64,000 bases of DNA from Streptococcus suis (GCF_902702775.1 NZ_LR738724.1:1798001-1862000); one strand, 5' to 3'. Positions 1 through 9,436 are shown, counted from the stretch's first letter. Numbers and translations are program-made. The notes: a model not told the origin generated them from the sequence alone.

Positions 1-495
1 GTTCCAAACTGCCGCCAAGTTCATTGATTCATGGAAGGAACCTTCGTTAGTAGCTGAATCACCTGAGAAGGCAATAACAATGTTATCTGTACCAAGGTAT
101 TGTTGCGTAAGGGCTGCACCAACTGCAAGGGCATAACCACCACCTACGATACCGTTTGAACCAAAGTTTCCTTTTTCAACGTTTGCCAAGTGCATAGAAC
201 CACCACGGCCTTTTGATGTACCAGTTGCCTTACCAGCAAGCTCAGCCATCATGCCATTGATGTCAATACCTTTTGCAATAACGTGACCGTGACCACGGTG
301 ATGTGAGAAGATGATGTCCTCATCTGTCAATCCAGCAATAGGTCCAACAGCTGCAGCTTCTTCACCGACTGAGAAGTGAGTCATACCTTGTACGAAACCG
401 CGACGCACTAATTTGTTTAATTTCATATCAACATCACGGATTTGTTGCATTTTCAAGAACATGTCCAAATGTTGTTCTTTTGTGATAGATACCAT
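1..495 (-). CDS. pdhA: Pyruvate/acetoin dehydrogenase E1 component, alpha subunit (N-terminal part, cut by the window edge)
   Basis: The first 165 codons of a thiamine-diphosphate dependent dehydrogenase alpha subunit are present; the rest lies left of the window. The protein starts MVSITKEQ and contains the HRGHGH active-site stretch (about residues 66-71) and the TPP/metal-binding stretch GDSATNEG (about 145-152). The family decarboxylates pyruvate (or cleaves acetoin) and passes the acyl group to the E2 lipoyl enzyme. The ATG at 493-495 is preceded by GGAGG at 501-505, so the start is firm. It is divergent from the TRIC-type gene at 728. Pyruvate and acetoin enzymes cannot be told apart from this fragment; the E1 beta and E2 genes expected further left would decide. 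Confidence 0.9.
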   Translation of the reverse strand, partial: MVSITKEQHLDMFLKMQQIRDVDMKLNKLVRRGFVQGMTHFSVGEEAAAVGPIAGLTDEDIIFSHHRGHGHVIAKGIDINGMMAELAGKATGTSKGRGGSMHLANVEKGNFGSNGIVGGGYALAVGAALTQQYLGTDNIVIAFSGDSATNEGSFHESMNLAAVWN

Positions 496-528
496 AATTT
501 CCTCCAAAGGTTTTTCTCTTTCTGTACT

Positions 529-557
529 ATGATAGACCAATATTTCACAAATGGCAA
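529..557 (-). promoter_or_regulatory. Promoter of the pdhA-like gene
   Basis: On the minus strand TTGCCA (552-557) and TATCAT (529-534) are separated by exactly 17 bp, about 35 bp upstream of the ATG at 495. This is a good vegetative sigma-A type promoter by sequence alone. Confidence 0.6.
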
Positions 558-727
558 GTAATTGAACCGTTTTCTTTTTACAGAAATTTTCGTGAAAACC
601 TTGGTTTAGTGCGTTTTTTCACAAATTCCAAAAAGATTTATTTTCCTTGTTTGAAACTTTTTTCACAAACTTTAAAATGAGCTTGCACGCCGTCTTTCTT
701 TCTGTTAATATAGGTACGGAGGTTCTT

Positions 728-1387
728 ATGGAATTCGATTTATTTCTGATGATTTGTAACTACGTAGGCACTATCGCATTTGCTGTTTCGGGGGCCGTAA
801 AAGGATTTAAGAAAAAGTTAGATATTTTTGGAATTAGCTTGCTCGGCATCATTACCGCCGTTGGTGGGGGAATTATTCGAGATACGATGGCCAATCGCAT
901 TCCTACTGCTCTGACCGATCCTACAGCCATCTATTTATCTCTCGGAGTAGCGATTAGCATGTACTTGATTGTTATCAATCTAAAGCAGGACAAACCACTT
1001 GATAAGAAGATGATTCATTTCCTTTCCCAGACAAACCTTATCTTTGATGCAATCGGTCTAGCCATCTTCGCCCTCATTGGAGCCAGTACTGGCATCTCTC
1101 TCCAGCTAAACGCTCTAACCAGTGGTATTCTGGCAGCTTTGACAGGTGTCGGAGGCGGAATCGCCCGTGATTTACTCGTCAATGAAACACCTATTGTTCT
1201 TAAAGAAGATGTCTATGCTGTCCTTGCATTTTTCTCAGGAGTCCTCTATCATCTTTGCGTTGTAAATTGGAAATTACCACAAATTCCAACCTTCATCACT
1301 ATTTTTACCATTTCTTTAATCATTCGATTATTGGTAATTAAATACAAAATCAATCTTCCCAATATGGAAAGCAAACGAAAGGTCTGA
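728..1387 (+). CDS. TRIC/UPF0126 (YadS/YicG-like) small integral membrane protein
   Basis: This is a 219-residue, very hydrophobic protein with about seven predicted membrane segments. It contains two related half-repeats, each with a G-rich motif followed by IRD/ARD: GGGIIRD near residue 45 and GGGIARD near residue 145. That duplicated glycine-rich pattern is the hallmark of the bacterial TRIC (trimeric cation channel) / UPF0126 family. Its members conduct monovalent cations in vitro or have been linked to glycine uptake, so the substrate here is open. The reading frame is open further upstream to 647, but the ATG at 728 has GGAGG at 718-722 and begins at the conserved N terminus, so I start there. 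It appears to be monocistronic and ends in a hairpin terminator. Confidence 0.85.
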   Translation: MEFDLFLMICNYVGTIAFAVSGAVKGFKKKLDIFGISLLGIITAVGGGIIRDTMANRIPTALTDPTAIYLSLGVAISMYLIVINLKQDKPLDKKMIHFLSQTNLIFDAIGLAIFALIGASTGISLQLNALTSGILAALTGVGGGIARDLLVNETPIVLKEDVYAVLAFFSGVLYHLCVVNWKLPQIPTFITIFTISLIIRLLVIKYKINLPNMESKRKV

Positions 1388-1409
1388 GTTCGTCAACTCA
1401 GACCTTTTT
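1381..1409 (+). terminator. Intrinsic terminator of the TRIC-type gene
   Basis: A perfect 10-bp stem (1381-1390 with 1395-1404, loop CGTC) overlaps the stop codon and is followed by five T residues. It lies between two convergent genes. Confidence 0.85.
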
Positions 1410-1422
1410 GTATGATTATTGA

Positions 1423-2577
1423 TTACCAGCCACCGTGACCACCAGCACCTGGTCCTGTCGCAGTGATTTGAGTAATCTGCTCACCGTTAACTGTCACAGT
1501 ACCTCCTGTCAATTCAGCAGTTCCATCGAAGTCAAAAGCAGATTGAGCTGTTACATCAATTGTCCCACCGGAGATATAAATGTCTCCATTAGCATCAAAG
1601 GCATCCGTATCTCCACTACCTACAGCCACTTTCAAGTCACCGCCAGTTACCTTGATAAAGATATCTGATGACGTTGTACTTGCCGCATTAATAGCATCAT
1701 CTGAACCGTAAACATCTAATGTACCACCATTAATCGTGATGTTAGTACCTTCCAGTGCCTCAGCAGATTCTGATACTGTAATGGTACCTCCGTCAATTGT
1801 CAAAGCCGTCTCCGCTTTAATACCATCATCACCTGCTTTTACAGTAATTTCACCACCTGTGATAGTTGTATAACCTTTGGTAGTATCTGTATCATTTGTA
1901 GACTTGATACTATCACCACCTGCTGTTACATTGATTGTACCACCATTGATTGTCAATGAATCCTTACCACGGATACCATCATCCACTGCAGTGACGGTAA
2001 TGTTTCCTGAATTCACGACAAGGTCATCTGTCGATACGATGCCGTCTTGGAAGTTGCCTTCAACGGTCAGGCTACCATTTCCTGTAATGGTCAAATCAGC
2101 TTCAACATGGATAGCCCCTTCAATATTGGTGTCTGTATGATTGCTGGTATCTTTCACTGTATTCGTCGTACCATCTTTGATTTCCAATTCAACATTGTCA
2201 GCATTAATAACATTGATTGCTGCTGTATCTAAACTTGAAATCTCAGCACCTGCTAGAATGATGCGAACATTGGCATCTGTTTCAACCGTTACACCAGCTG
2301 TTGTTGAACCAGTCAAAATATAGGTTCCACCCTCAGTAATTTTCAAGCCATCATTTGAAAGCGTCACTTCTGTCGTTGGAAGGGCTGACCAGTCAATAGT
2401 TGACGAGCTTGAATCTGATGAAGTGCTATTATTTGAAGTTGTCGCTACACTTGTCTGACTAGTTGCTGCTGAGTTTGAAGTAGTCGTTGAACTTGAAGTA
2501 GATGAACATGCTGCTAAGACACCAAGGCTCATAAGAGTAACACCAGAGTAGAGTAATTTTTTAAGATTTGTTTTCAT
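1423..2577 (-). CDS. Secreted lipoprotein with carbohydrate-binding (DUF4353-type) repeats
   Basis: The 384-residue protein starts with a lipoprotein signal peptide (lipobox VLAAC, lipidated Cys24), then a Ser/Thr-rich linker (about residues 25-65), then a long region of repeated GGTI/GGEI-type strands such as ITGGEITVKAGDDGIK. That repeat pattern suggests a right-handed beta-helix and matches the DUF4353 'carbohydrate-binding domain-containing protein' family. It ends in a Gly/His-rich tail (GGHGGW). A longer frame adds 25 residues without a signal peptide; the ATG at 2575-2577 has AAGGA upstream and starts the signal peptide, so it is preferred. No enzymatic residues are visible; a role in surface glycan binding is inference. 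A paralogous-style lipoprotein lies just upstream but has its own terminator. Confidence 0.75.
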   Translation of the reverse strand: MKTNLKKLLYSGVTLMSLGVLAACSSTSSSTTTSNSAATSQTSVATTSNNSTSSDSSSSTIDWSALPTTEVTLSNDGLKITEGGTYILTGSTTAGVTVETDANVRIILAGAEISSLDTAAINVINADNVELEIKDGTTNTVKDTSNHTDTNIEGAIHVEADLTITGNGSLTVEGNFQDGIVSTDDLVVNSGNITVTAVDDGIRGKDSLTINGGTINVTAGGDSIKSTNDTDTTKGYTTITGGEITVKAGDDGIKAETALTIDGGTITVSESAEALEGTNITINGGTLDVYGSDDAINAASTTSSDIFIKVTGGDLKVAVGSGDTDAFDANGDIYISGGTIDVTAQSAFDFDGTAELTGGTVTVNGEQITQITATGPGAGGHGGW

Positions 2578-2644
2578 AATGTAGATTCCTTTTCTTTCTT
2601 TAGGAAGTCGTATCCCTTCCTGATATGCTCCTAGTTTACCTTTC

Positions 2645-2688
2645 CTTCCCAAAAGAAAGATTAAAGATTGCCAAAAGAAAACTTAAAG
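2645..2688. promoter_or_regulatory. Two tandem 22-bp repeats, candidate response-regulator site
   Basis: The blocks 2645-2666 and 2667-2688 match at 18 of 22 positions. Read on the minus strand each begins CTTTAA and ends TTTTGG, so the TTTAA cores are 22 bp (two helical turns) apart. They sit about 70 bp upstream of the lipoprotein start at 2577, after the terminator of the preceding gene. This geometry is typical of OmpR/PhoB-family binding sites; the regulator is unknown. Confidence 0.4.
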
Positions 2689-2702
2689 TTCTTAGGAACT
2701 AC

Positions 2703-2724
2703 AAAAGGCCGGGAAACCCAGCCT
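2703..2724 (-). terminator. Terminator of the 2746-3417 lipoprotein gene
   Basis: On the minus strand an 8-bp stem (one G-U pair) closed by a TTT loop is followed by TTTT. It lies 20 bp past the stop codon of the upstream lipoprotein gene. Confidence 0.75.
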
Positions 2725-2745
2725 AGGAATAATCATTGATAAAAT

Positions 2746-3417
2746 CTATAGCTCAACCCAATGCAAGCTTTTCAACTCAAGCAAGGGAGAAGTTTCAGGA
2801 TTGGTATCTGATTCAGAAATCCGTTTTAAACCTGGAATCATCGCATTGTATTGATAAATGCGAAAAATACCATCTCCTTCAAATAAGTATGTTCCATCCT
2901 GTAAAGGACGAAGTAGGGCGTTCGGTCCAATTTCAAATCCAAGATTGCGGAAATTATCCACCAAACGTAGACTCTCATCGGCAAGCTGAGTATAGAGGTC
3001 AATTAAGACATATTCTCCCGACTTGTCCAAAGCTAGAAGCAGCTCCTCTGTACCATCATGGTTGACATCATACAAACTATAAAATATTCCACTGTATTCT
3101 TGCCCCTGGCTAGTTAATAAGCTCAGATAGCTACTGACCTCATCCTGATTGATTGCCTCAGCAGGCTGACCCATATTCGCTTGATAACGATCAATAACTG
3201 ATTGGTATACTTCACTTAGCTCAGGAGTTGTCACTGAGGATGCTTGCGTCGCGGAGCTAGATGCTATTGTTGACGCTTGCTGCAAACTAGAACCATCTGA
3301 AACTTGGCTTGAAGCACTAGAACTAGAACTCTCACCACCTTTTACCTGATTAGACTGACAAGCAGCTAATAGTACAACCGTGGACACTAACATCAGTTTA
3401 CTAATAAATGTTTTCAT
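2746..3417 (-). CDS. Putative lipoprotein of unknown function with an aspartate-rich turn
   Basis: The 223-residue protein has a lipoprotein signal (VVLLAAC, Cys20), a Ser-rich linker (about 25-60) and a globular part. The only recognisable motif is YDVNHDGTEELLL near residue 125, an EF-hand/dockerin-like DxNxDG calcium loop that occurs in many secreted lipoproteins. I do not recognise a named family. The ATG at 3415-3417 has GGAGG at 3423-3427; the longer frame to 3615 reads through the rbfA terminator and is rejected. The gene stands alone: an rbfA terminator precedes it and its own terminator follows. Confidence 0.65.
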   Translation of the reverse strand: MKTFISKLMLVSTVVLLAACQSNQVKGGESSSSSASSQVSDGSSLQQASTIASSSATQASSVTTPELSEVYQSVIDRYQANMGQPAEAINQDEVSSYLSLLTSQGQEYSGIFYSLYDVNHDGTEELLLALDKSGEYVLIDLYTQLADESLRLVDNFRNLGFEIGPNALLRPLQDGTYLFEGDGIFRIYQYNAMIPGLKRISESDTNPETSPLLELKSLHWVEL

Positions 3418-3506
3418 AACTTCCTCCTGTGCTCTATCTTTGGTCTTAGTATAACATCTTTTCGAGGGCTTGTAAACGCCACCATATATGGACAAAGCAT
3501 CCGAGC

Positions 3507-3534
3507 AAAAAAAGCCGAATGTTCCCATCCGACT
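3507..3534 (-). terminator. Terminator of rbfA
   Basis: On the minus strand AGTCGGAT pairs with ATTCGGCT (two G-U pairs, loop GGGAAC) and is followed by seven T residues, 8 bp after the rbfA stop codon. Confidence 0.8.
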
Positions 3535-3541
3535 TTTGTTG

Positions 3542-3895
3542 TTAATCTTTCTGATCAAGAGCGCGCAACATTTGGTCAATTTTATTGCCGTACTCAATTG
3601 ATTGGTCTTTTTCAAAGACCAAATCCGGAATTTTATAAAGAGTTAACTTACGACCAAGTTCTCTCTTAATGGTTCCCGTCGCTTTTTCAAGACCCGTTTG
3701 TGCTTTTTGATTATCGGATGCCAAATTACTCATGATTGTGTAGTAAACCTTGGCCATTGACAAATCGCCGACTATCTGAACATCTGTAATAGTCACTCCC
3801 TGCACACGTGGATCACGAACTTTCTTTTGCAAAATCTCATTGACTTCGCGCTTGATTTCCATCCCGACACGGTCTGTACGAAAATGATTCGCCAT
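3542..3895 (-). CDS. rbfA: 30S ribosome-binding factor A
   Basis: The 117-residue protein begins [10 protein letters not shown] and shows the RbfA KH-like fold signature, including [13 protein letters not shown] and the C-terminal [10 protein letters not shown]. RbfA binds the 30S subunit near helix 1 of 16S rRNA and helps its late maturation and cold adaptation. The start at 3893-3895 has AAAGGA upstream; a 19-residue N-terminal extension in the open frame is not part of the family. It is last in the rimP-nusA-ylxR-ylxQ-infB-rbfA order, separated from infB by 155 bp that contain a hairpin. Confidence 0.95.
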   Translation of the reverse strand: MANHFRTDRVGMEIKREVNEILQKKVRDPRVQGVTITDVQIVGDLSMAKVYYTIMSNLASDNQKAQTGLEKATGTIKRELGRKLTLYKIPDLVFEKDQSIEYGNKIDQMLRALDQKD

Positions 3896-4000
3896 ATTCT
3901 TTCCTTTCTTAGATGATAGAAAAGCTGAGTTTCCCCAGCTTGAATAATCCAAGTAGATTAAAAACTATTGCTTTAAAACCTACTAAAATCTATTAAATTG

Positions 4001-4043
4001 TCACTTCCTCGACAAAATCACTTGTCTATGATTTTGACAGTGA
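4001..4043. other. Hairpin in the infB-rbfA spacer
   Basis: TCACT (4001-4005) pairs with AGTGA (4039-4043), and inside it a 10-bp arm 4011-4020 pairs with 4029-4038 with one mismatch. No T-run follows on the minus strand, so this looks like an mRNA processing or stability structure between infB and rbfA rather than a terminator. Confidence 0.45.
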
Positions 4044-4050
4044 GAAAATA

Positions 4051-6873
4051 TTATTTTTTGATTTCTTCCATGATGTAAGCTTCAATGGTATCATCAACTT
4101 TCAAGTCGTTGTAGTTCTCAATCATCAAACCACCCTCTTGGGCATTACCAACTTCTTTCACGTCATCTTTATAGCGTTTCAAACTAGCTAGTTTACCATC
4201 AAATACTACAACACCATCACGGATAACTCGAACACTTGAATCACGGGTAACTTTACCACGAACAACCATGAAACCACCGATCGTTCCAACTTTGGATACC
4301 TTGAAGGTTTCACGAATGATTGCCTCACCAATGATTTTTTCTTCATATTCTGGGTCAAGCATACCTTTCATGGCATCTTCCATCTCTTCGATAACCTTAT
4401 AAATGATGCTGTGAAGACGTACTTCAACATCATCTGCTTCAGCTTGGCTACGTGCTTCAGCTGTTGGACGAACGTTGAAACCAATCACAAGAGCATTTGA
4501 AGCTTCCGCAAGAGTAATATCTGATTCGTTGATAGCTCCGACTGCAGAGTGGACGATATTGACACGTACTCCCTCTACTTCAATCTTTTGAAGCGATGAT
4601 GCAAGTGCTTCAACTGAACCTTGTACGTCAGCCTTGATAATCACATTAACTGACTTAACCTCACCTGCTTTAAGGGTATCAAAGAGGTTTTCAAGACTAA
4701 CTCGTTGCGTTGCTTGACGCTGTTTAAGAAGAGCACGTTTAGCACGTTCTTCACCTGCTGCACGAGCTGATTTCTCATCCTCGTAAACTGCAAAGTGATC
4801 GCCTGCCATAGGAGCTTCGTTCAAACCAGTAATAGATACCGGTGTAGATGGACCAGCAGTTTTAACACGACGACCAAGGTCATTTGTCATGGCACGAACA
4901 CGTCCGAAGGTATTTCCGACAACGATTGGGTCTTGAACATTAAGTGTCCCTTGTTGAATGAGGAGGGTTGCAACCGCACCTTTCCCTTTATCCAAATGCG
5001 CTTCGATAACTGTACCAATCGCACGAACAGTTGGGTCTGCCTTCAGTTCTTGAATTTCAGCAACCAAAAGAACAGTTTCCAACAATTCATCAATGTTTTG
5101 GTTAAACTTAGCTGAGATTTCTACAAATTCAGATTCTCCACCCCAAGCGGTTGAGATAACACCGTGCTCAGCCAATTCACCGATGACACGCTCTGGGTTT
5201 GCACCTGGCTTGTCAATCTTGTTGATAGCTACAATGATTGGCACATTAGCTGCTTTTGAGTGGTTGATAGCCTCAATTGTTTGTGGCATGACACCATCAT
5301 CTGCTGCAACGACTAGGATGGTCAAGTCGGTAACAGATGCACCACGCGCGCGCATAGAAGTAAAGGCCGCGTGTCCTGGAGTATCCAAGAAGGTAATTTT
5401 CTTACCAGCTTCCTCAATTTGGTAGGCACCGATATGCTGTGTGATACCACCAGCTTCTCCAGTAGCAACACGAGAATTACGTAGGGTATCCAACAAGGTT
5501 GTTTTACCATGGTCAACGTGTCCCATGATAGTCACAACAGGTGGGCGTTCTGTCATCTCTTCTTCATTGAGGTAGCCCTCTTCTACGAAGAAACGCTCAA
5601 TATCTGCGTTATCGACCTCTACCTTTTCTTTCGCTTCAATACCATAATCAACCATGAGGAGTTCGATAGTATCTCCATCCAAAGATTGGTTTTGAGTCGC
5701 CATAACTCCCATAAGGAAGAGTTTTTTCACAATTTCAGCAGGTTCACGTTTGATCCGTTTTGCAATTTCTGCGACGGTCATGCCAGCAGTATATTCAAAT
5801 TCAGTTGGCAATTCGTGGAACTTGCGTTCTGTGACAGGTTTGGCAGGTTGGTTAGCCTTGCCTTTTTTATTTTTCTTGTTGTTATTCCAGTTACTTGTTC
5901 TTTGATTTCTCACTTGATTTTGACTATTTCGATTTCTTTGTTGTTTCCGTGGACCATCTTCTTCGTCACTATTAAAGTCACGTTTTTTATCTGGTCGAGC
6001 TTGTTTCTTACGACGGGTATCTACAGTAGTTTCTGCAACTTGCTCTGGTACCGATGCAACAGGTGCAGGCTTCACAAATGGTTTGCTTTCCACAACCGGT
6101 TCTTCAAACTTAATTTCTTTTGGCTTCTTAGGTTGCTTTTTAGCTTCCTGAGCCTGACGAAAACGTTCTTCACTGGTACGAGCATACTCCGCATTTTGTT
6201 CTGCTTTCAAAGCAGCAGCACGCGCTTTGAAGTCAATTTTAGGTCCTGCTGGTTTTGCAGCCTCTCTTTGTTCAAAGCGAGCTGACTGACCTGAACGGTT
6301 GTCCTGACGACGGTTGTCACGATTATCGCGACGATCACCAAATCGGTTATCTTTCCGCTCTTCTAAACGCTGGTCACGACGATTGTCGCGTCGATCATTT
6401 CGCTCATTGTTTGAACGTCCCTGACCTTGTTGACGGTTGTCACGACGGTCCTGACCAGATTTAGCTTGACCACCTTTTCCTTGACCCTGAGCTCGCTTAG
6501 CAGCCTGCTCTTTGGCACGTGCTTCACGTTCTGCCTTAAAGTTTCGACTCTGTGGACGATGTGGAGCTGATTGTACTGCACTTGTCGCAACTTCTTCTTT
6601 TACTACTGGCTGTGTTTCCTTAGCTTTTTCTACCTTAGCTGTTTCCACTTTTGGAGTTTCATCAACCTTCTCAGGCTTGCTAACTTTTGCCGCAACTTTA
6701 GTTGCCTCTGATTTTTGTCCACCAAAGCTTTCTGCAAGGCGTTTAGCACTTGCTTCATCTACGCTTGAAGCATGGCTCTTGACTTCAAAGCCCAATTCTT
6801 GAGCCTTAGCAACAACTTCCTTACTGCTTACGCCTAATTCACGGGCTATTTCATTCAATCTCTTCTTAGACAA
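4051..6873 (-). CDS. infB: Translation initiation factor IF-2
   Basis: This 940-residue GTPase brings initiator fMet-tRNA to the 30S subunit and promotes subunit joining. It has an N-terminal IF2N domain (residues 1-50), a long charged, low-complexity linker rich in Arg/Asp/Asn/Gln (about 95-350), a second IF2N domain (about 355-410) and the G domain with G1 GHVDHGKTT near residue 450, then DTPGH and NKID, followed by domains II-IV. The start codon is TTG (6871-6873), with GGAGG eight bases upstream; no ATG gives the conserved [10 protein letters not shown] start. It follows ylxQ by 17 bp in the same operon. Confidence 0.97.
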   Translation of the reverse strand: MSKKRLNEIARELGVSSKEVVAKAQELGFEVKSHASSVDEASAKRLAESFGGQKSEATKVAAKVSKPEKVDETPKVETAKVEKAKETQPVVKEEVATSAVQSAPHRPQSRNFKAEREARAKEQAAKRAQGQGKGGQAKSGQDRRDNRQQGQGRSNNERNDRRDNRRDQRLEERKDNRFGDRRDNRDNRRQDNRSGQSARFEQREAAKPAGPKIDFKARAAALKAEQNAEYARTSEERFRQAQEAKKQPKKPKEIKFEEPVVESKPFVKPAPVASVPEQVAETTVDTRRKKQARPDKKRDFNSDEEDGPRKQQRNRNSQNQVRNQRTSNWNNNKKNKKGKANQPAKPVTERKFHELPTEFEYTAGMTVAEIAKRIKREPAEIVKKLFLMGVMATQNQSLDGDTIELLMVDYGIEAKEKVEVDNADIERFFVEEGYLNEEEMTERPPVVTIMGHVDHGKTTLLDTLRNSRVATGEAGGITQHIGAYQIEEAGKKITFLDTPGHAAFTSMRARGASVTDLTILVVAADDGVMPQTIEAINHSKAANVPIIVAINKIDKPGANPERVIGELAEHGVISTAWGGESEFVEISAKFNQNIDELLETVLLVAEIQELKADPTVRAIGTVIEAHLDKGKGAVATLLIQQGTLNVQDPIVVGNTFGRVRAMTNDLGRRVKTAGPSTPVSITGLNEAPMAGDHFAVYEDEKSARAAGEERAKRALLKQRQATQRVSLENLFDTLKAGEVKSVNVIIKADVQGSVEALASSLQKIEVEGVRVNIVHSAVGAINESDITLAEASNALVIGFNVRPTAEARSQAEADDVEVRLHSIIYKVIEEMEDAMKGMLDPEYEEKIIGEAIIRETFKVSKVGTIGGFMVVRGKVTRDSSVRVIRDGVVVFDGKLASLKRYKDDVKEVGNAQEGGLMIENYNDLKVDDTIEAYIMEEIKK

Positions 6874-6890
6874 TGCCTTGTCCTCCTGTT

Positions 6891-7199
6891 CTATTCCATA
6901 ATAGACCTCATCTTCTTTGTAAATCCAGCGTCTGTCACTGCAAGAACTTTTCTAGCCTTGCCAACAGCTGCACTCAATTCCAGTGTTGAAAACACTGTTA
7001 CAACTTCTACTTGATAGGTATGACTTTTATCTGTTACTTTTTTACTTAAATTTCCAGCAGCATCTTCGGCTAAAAACACCAACTTTGCCTGCCCTTTTTG
7101 AATAGCTTCAACAACCAGGTCCTCACCCGAAACCAGGCGACCAGCTCGCTGGGCCAAACCTAATAAATTTAAGATTTTCTGTCTCTTATTCGAGTCCAA
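6891..7199 (-). CDS. ylxQ: YlxQ, ribosomal protein L7Ae-like RNA-binding protein
   Basis: The 102-residue protein has the L7Ae/L30e/Gadd45 fold signature [15 protein letters not shown] and a lysine-rich end. B. subtilis YlxQ belongs to this family and is thought to bind kink-turn RNA. I choose the TTG at 7197-7199: it gives the family start ([10 protein letters not shown]), has an AGAGGAGAG ribosome site upstream, and overlaps the ylxR stop by 14 bp, suggesting translational coupling. A longer in-frame start to 7235 would sit inside ylxR without a ribosome site. Confidence 0.85.
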   Translation of the reverse strand: MDSNKRQKILNLLGLAQRAGRLVSGEDLVVEAIQKGQAKLVFLAEDAAGNLSKKVTDKSHTYQVEVVTVFSTLELSAAVGKARKVLAVTDAGFTKKMRSIME

Positions 7200-7482
7200 G
7201 TTCTCTCCTCTTGATCTTATGATCAACATAGGCAATTAATTCATCGTAAAATTCTTCGGCCACTTCCATACTAAAGGAACGATCGAAGACACGACGTTTC
7301 TTAGCTTGGCTTGCCTCATCATTATCAAGCTTGATGTAAGCCCCACGACCGTTTGCCTTGCCTGTTGGATCGATAAATACTTGACCTTCTTTATTTTTTA
7401 CAATACGGAGCAAATCCCGTTTGTCGATGATTTCACCGGACACCACAGACTTGCGCAAGGGTATTTTTCTAGCTTTTGCCAT
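7186..7482 (-). CDS. rnpM: YlxR family protein (RnpM, RNase P modulator)
   Basis: The 98-residue basic protein shows the YlxR (DUF448) pattern RKSVVSGEIIDKRDLLRIV and GRGAYI. The family is encoded between nusA and infB in Gram-positive bacteria. Its B. subtilis member has been reported to bind RNase P RNA and modulate its activity. It begins 17 bp after nusA and overlaps ylxQ at its 3' end. Confidence 0.9.
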   Translation of the reverse strand: MAKARKIPLRKSVVSGEIIDKRDLLRIVKNKEGQVFIDPTGKANGRGAYIKLDNDEASQAKKRRVFDRSFSMEVAEEFYDELIAYVDHKIKRRELGLE

Positions 7483-7498
7483 GGTTGCTCCTTTTGCC

Positions 7499-8641
7499 TT
7501 ATTCTTGTTCTTCTTCGACTTCTTCTACAACTTCGTCTGTTGCATATTGAGTTGCTTCAAAAGCTTCATACTCCGATGCTGACTTGATGTCGATACGGAA
7601 TCCTGTCAAATGCGCTGCCAAACGAACGTTTTGACCACGACGACCAATTGCCAATGACAACTTATCATCTGGTACAACGACTGTAGCATGTTTCCCATCT
7701 TCCGTGTCAAACAATACTTGGTCAACTTCAGCAGGTGCTAAGGCATTGTAGATAAATTCCGCTTCGTCAGCTACCCACTCGATAACGTCAATATTTTCCT
7801 CAGTAGGAATCATACGGTCATTCTTAGCATCATAACGAGCTGGATGGAATTTGCTAGTGATTTTCTTGATATTTGAACCACCACGACCAACGATCGTACC
7901 GATGGCATCCACGTTTGGATTATGGCTACGAACAGCCACTTTCGTACGGTCTCCAGCTTCACGGGCAACACTCATGATTTCAACTGTTCCATCGTATACT
8001 TCTGGAATTTCCTGTTCCATGAGACGTTTGATCATTTCTGGATGGCTACGGCTGACAAATACGTTAACCCCACGACCATTGTCTTCTACCTTGTAGACAT
8101 AGACCTCGATGCGATCATGAGATTGGAAAACCTCACCAGGAATTTGATCCTGTTTTGACAACTGTGCTTCAATCGTACCAAGGTTGACATAGATAAAGCG
8201 ATTATCAAAACGCTCTACCGTACCTGACATAATCTCATTTTCATGTTGCTTGTAGGTATTGAAGGTAATGGCACGCTTTTGTTTGCGCATCTTTTCCATG
8301 ATGGTCTGTTTAGCTGATTGAGCAGCTACACGTCCAAATTCCGCTGGGTCTTCTTGGAATTTAATTTTGTCACCCATTTCATAAGCTGATGAAATAGCCA
8401 AGGCATCTTTTAGACTAATTTCTAGTCGGCTATCAAATACTTCATCTACTACTTCACGAACAGTAAATACATGGAAATCGCCTTTTTTCTCGTCAAATTC
8501 AATCACTGCTGATTCTGATTGACCATAACGGCGTTTATAAGCTGAACGAAGCGACTCTGTAACTGCATCAATGATATCCGCTTTGTTAATACCCATGTCT
8601 TCCTCTAAAATACGGAAGGCTTCTAGCATTTCTTTACTCAT
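7499..8641 (-). CDS. nusA: Transcription termination/antitermination protein NusA
   Basis: The 380-residue protein has the NusA order: N-terminal RNA polymerase-binding domain (about 1-125), S1 domain (about 130-200) and two KH domains with GRGGSNIKKI near 250 and IGRRGQNVRLA near 330. An acidic tail follows (EVVEEVEEEQE). There are no C-terminal AR2 repeats, as is usual in Firmicutes. NusA binds RNA polymerase and nascent RNA and controls pausing, termination and antitermination. It follows rimP by 72 bp. Confidence 0.97.
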   Translation of the reverse strand: MSKEMLEAFRILEEDMGINKADIIDAVTESLRSAYKRRYGQSESAVIEFDEKKGDFHVFTVREVVDEVFDSRLEISLKDALAISSAYEMGDKIKFQEDPAEFGRVAAQSAKQTIMEKMRKQKRAITFNTYKQHENEIMSGTVERFDNRFIYVNLGTIEAQLSKQDQIPGEVFQSHDRIEVYVYKVEDNGRGVNVFVSRSHPEMIKRLMEQEIPEVYDGTVEIMSVAREAGDRTKVAVRSHNPNVDAIGTIVGRGGSNIKKITSKFHPARYDAKNDRMIPTEENIDVIEWVADEAEFIYNALAPAEVDQVLFDTEDGKHATVVVPDDKLSLAIGRRGQNVRLAAHLTGFRIDIKSASEYEAFEATQYATDEVVEEVEEEQE

Positions 8642-8713
8642 GTTGTTTTCCTTTTGCGCTCAAAAGGTCCTTTCTTAAAGTCTAATATCTTTTAAAATAC
8701 TCATGAAAGAGCA

Positions 8714-9184
8714 TTATAACTTAACAGCCAAACGGGCCTTAGCCACCGTCTGGTAAGGAATAGTCACTTCCTTCTTACGAGTTTTATCCATATATTCCAT
8801 AATCAGGTCTGTTCCATCAAAGGAGAGCAACGTTCCTTCGAAAACCTTGATTTTATCAATTGCCTGATAGAGCTTGACATGGATGTACTTTCCAACCGCC
8901 TTCTCAACAGCATCTGCCGTTTTTAAAGGACGTTCCAAACCTGGACTTGTTACCTCCAGCATGTATTGGTCTGGAAATGGATCTGGTTTGATAGTGTCCA
9001 AAATCGGACTGATCTTTTCGGATAAATCTGCCGTATCTTGAAGAGAGATTCCACCCTCCTTATCGACAAAAATCGATAGGACATAGTCACCGCCCATTTT
9101 ACCATATTCCACATCTACCAACTCGTAAGGAGTTTGAATAGCGGGGGTAATTGCTGCTGTGACCAATTCAATAATTGATGACAT
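8714..9184 (-). CDS. rimP: Ribosome maturation factor RimP
   Basis: The 156-residue protein has the two-domain RimP pattern with [31 protein letters not shown] and a C-terminal SH3-like part. RimP is required for 30S maturation. The ATG at 9182-9184 is spaced 5 bases from GGAGG; a GTG two codons upstream lies on the ribosome site itself and is rejected. It is first gene of the nusA-infB operon. Confidence 0.95.
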   Translation of the reverse strand: MSSIIELVTAAITPAIQTPYELVDVEYGKMGGDYVLSIFVDKEGGISLQDTADLSEKISPILDTIKPDPFPDQYMLEVTSPGLERPLKTADAVEKAVGKYIHVKLYQAIDKIKVFEGTLLSFDGTDLIMEYMDKTRKKEVTIPYQTVAKARLAVKL

Positions 9185-9319
9185 AAACACCTCCTACTTT
9201 TACAGTCGCTAGAAATACATTACTCAAATAGTTCGCACTATCCAGGACTCTCTATTTCCTTTGACAGTAAACTCCCTTGTACTATCATTCATTCTATATA
9301 CAGAAATCCGTGTACAGGG

Positions 9320-9347
9320 AAAGGGTTGACTGACGCCAACCCCTTTT
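9320..9347. other. Hairpin in the rimP operon leader
   Basis: GGGTTG (9323-9328) pairs with CAACCC across an 8-base loop, extended by an A/T-rich flank on both sides. It lies inside the leader expected for rimP mRNA if transcription starts at the promoters near 9367-9435. The T-run is weak on both strands, so it may be an attenuator-like leader element rather than a full terminator. Confidence 0.4.
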
Positions 9348-9366
9348 CTCATTATTCACTTCCATT

Positions 9367-9435
9367 ATTCTATCATATCTATCCCTATTTGTAAAGGAAA
9401 ACGATGGATTATAGTCATTTAGTTTATTCGACAAA
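9367..9435 (-). promoter_or_regulatory. Promoter region of the rimP-nusA-infB operon
   Basis: Two candidates are visible on the minus strand. One is TTTACA (9390-9395), 17 bp, TAGAAT (9367-9372). The other is TTTGTC (9430-9435), 16 bp, TATAAT (9408-9413). Both lie between the trmB terminator and rimP and would give a leader of roughly 180-220 bases. Confidence 0.5.
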
Positions 9436-9436
9436 G

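Noticed and set aside
647..727. An N-terminal extension of the TRIC-type protein (27 extra residues)
   Set aside because: No ribosome site precedes it, while GGAGG precedes the internal ATG at 728, which begins the conserved domain.
5509..6285. A 258-residue plus-strand frame opposite infB
   Set aside because: It is antisense to the Arg/Asp/Lys-rich linker of IF-2, has Phe/Leu-rich shadow composition and has no start signals.
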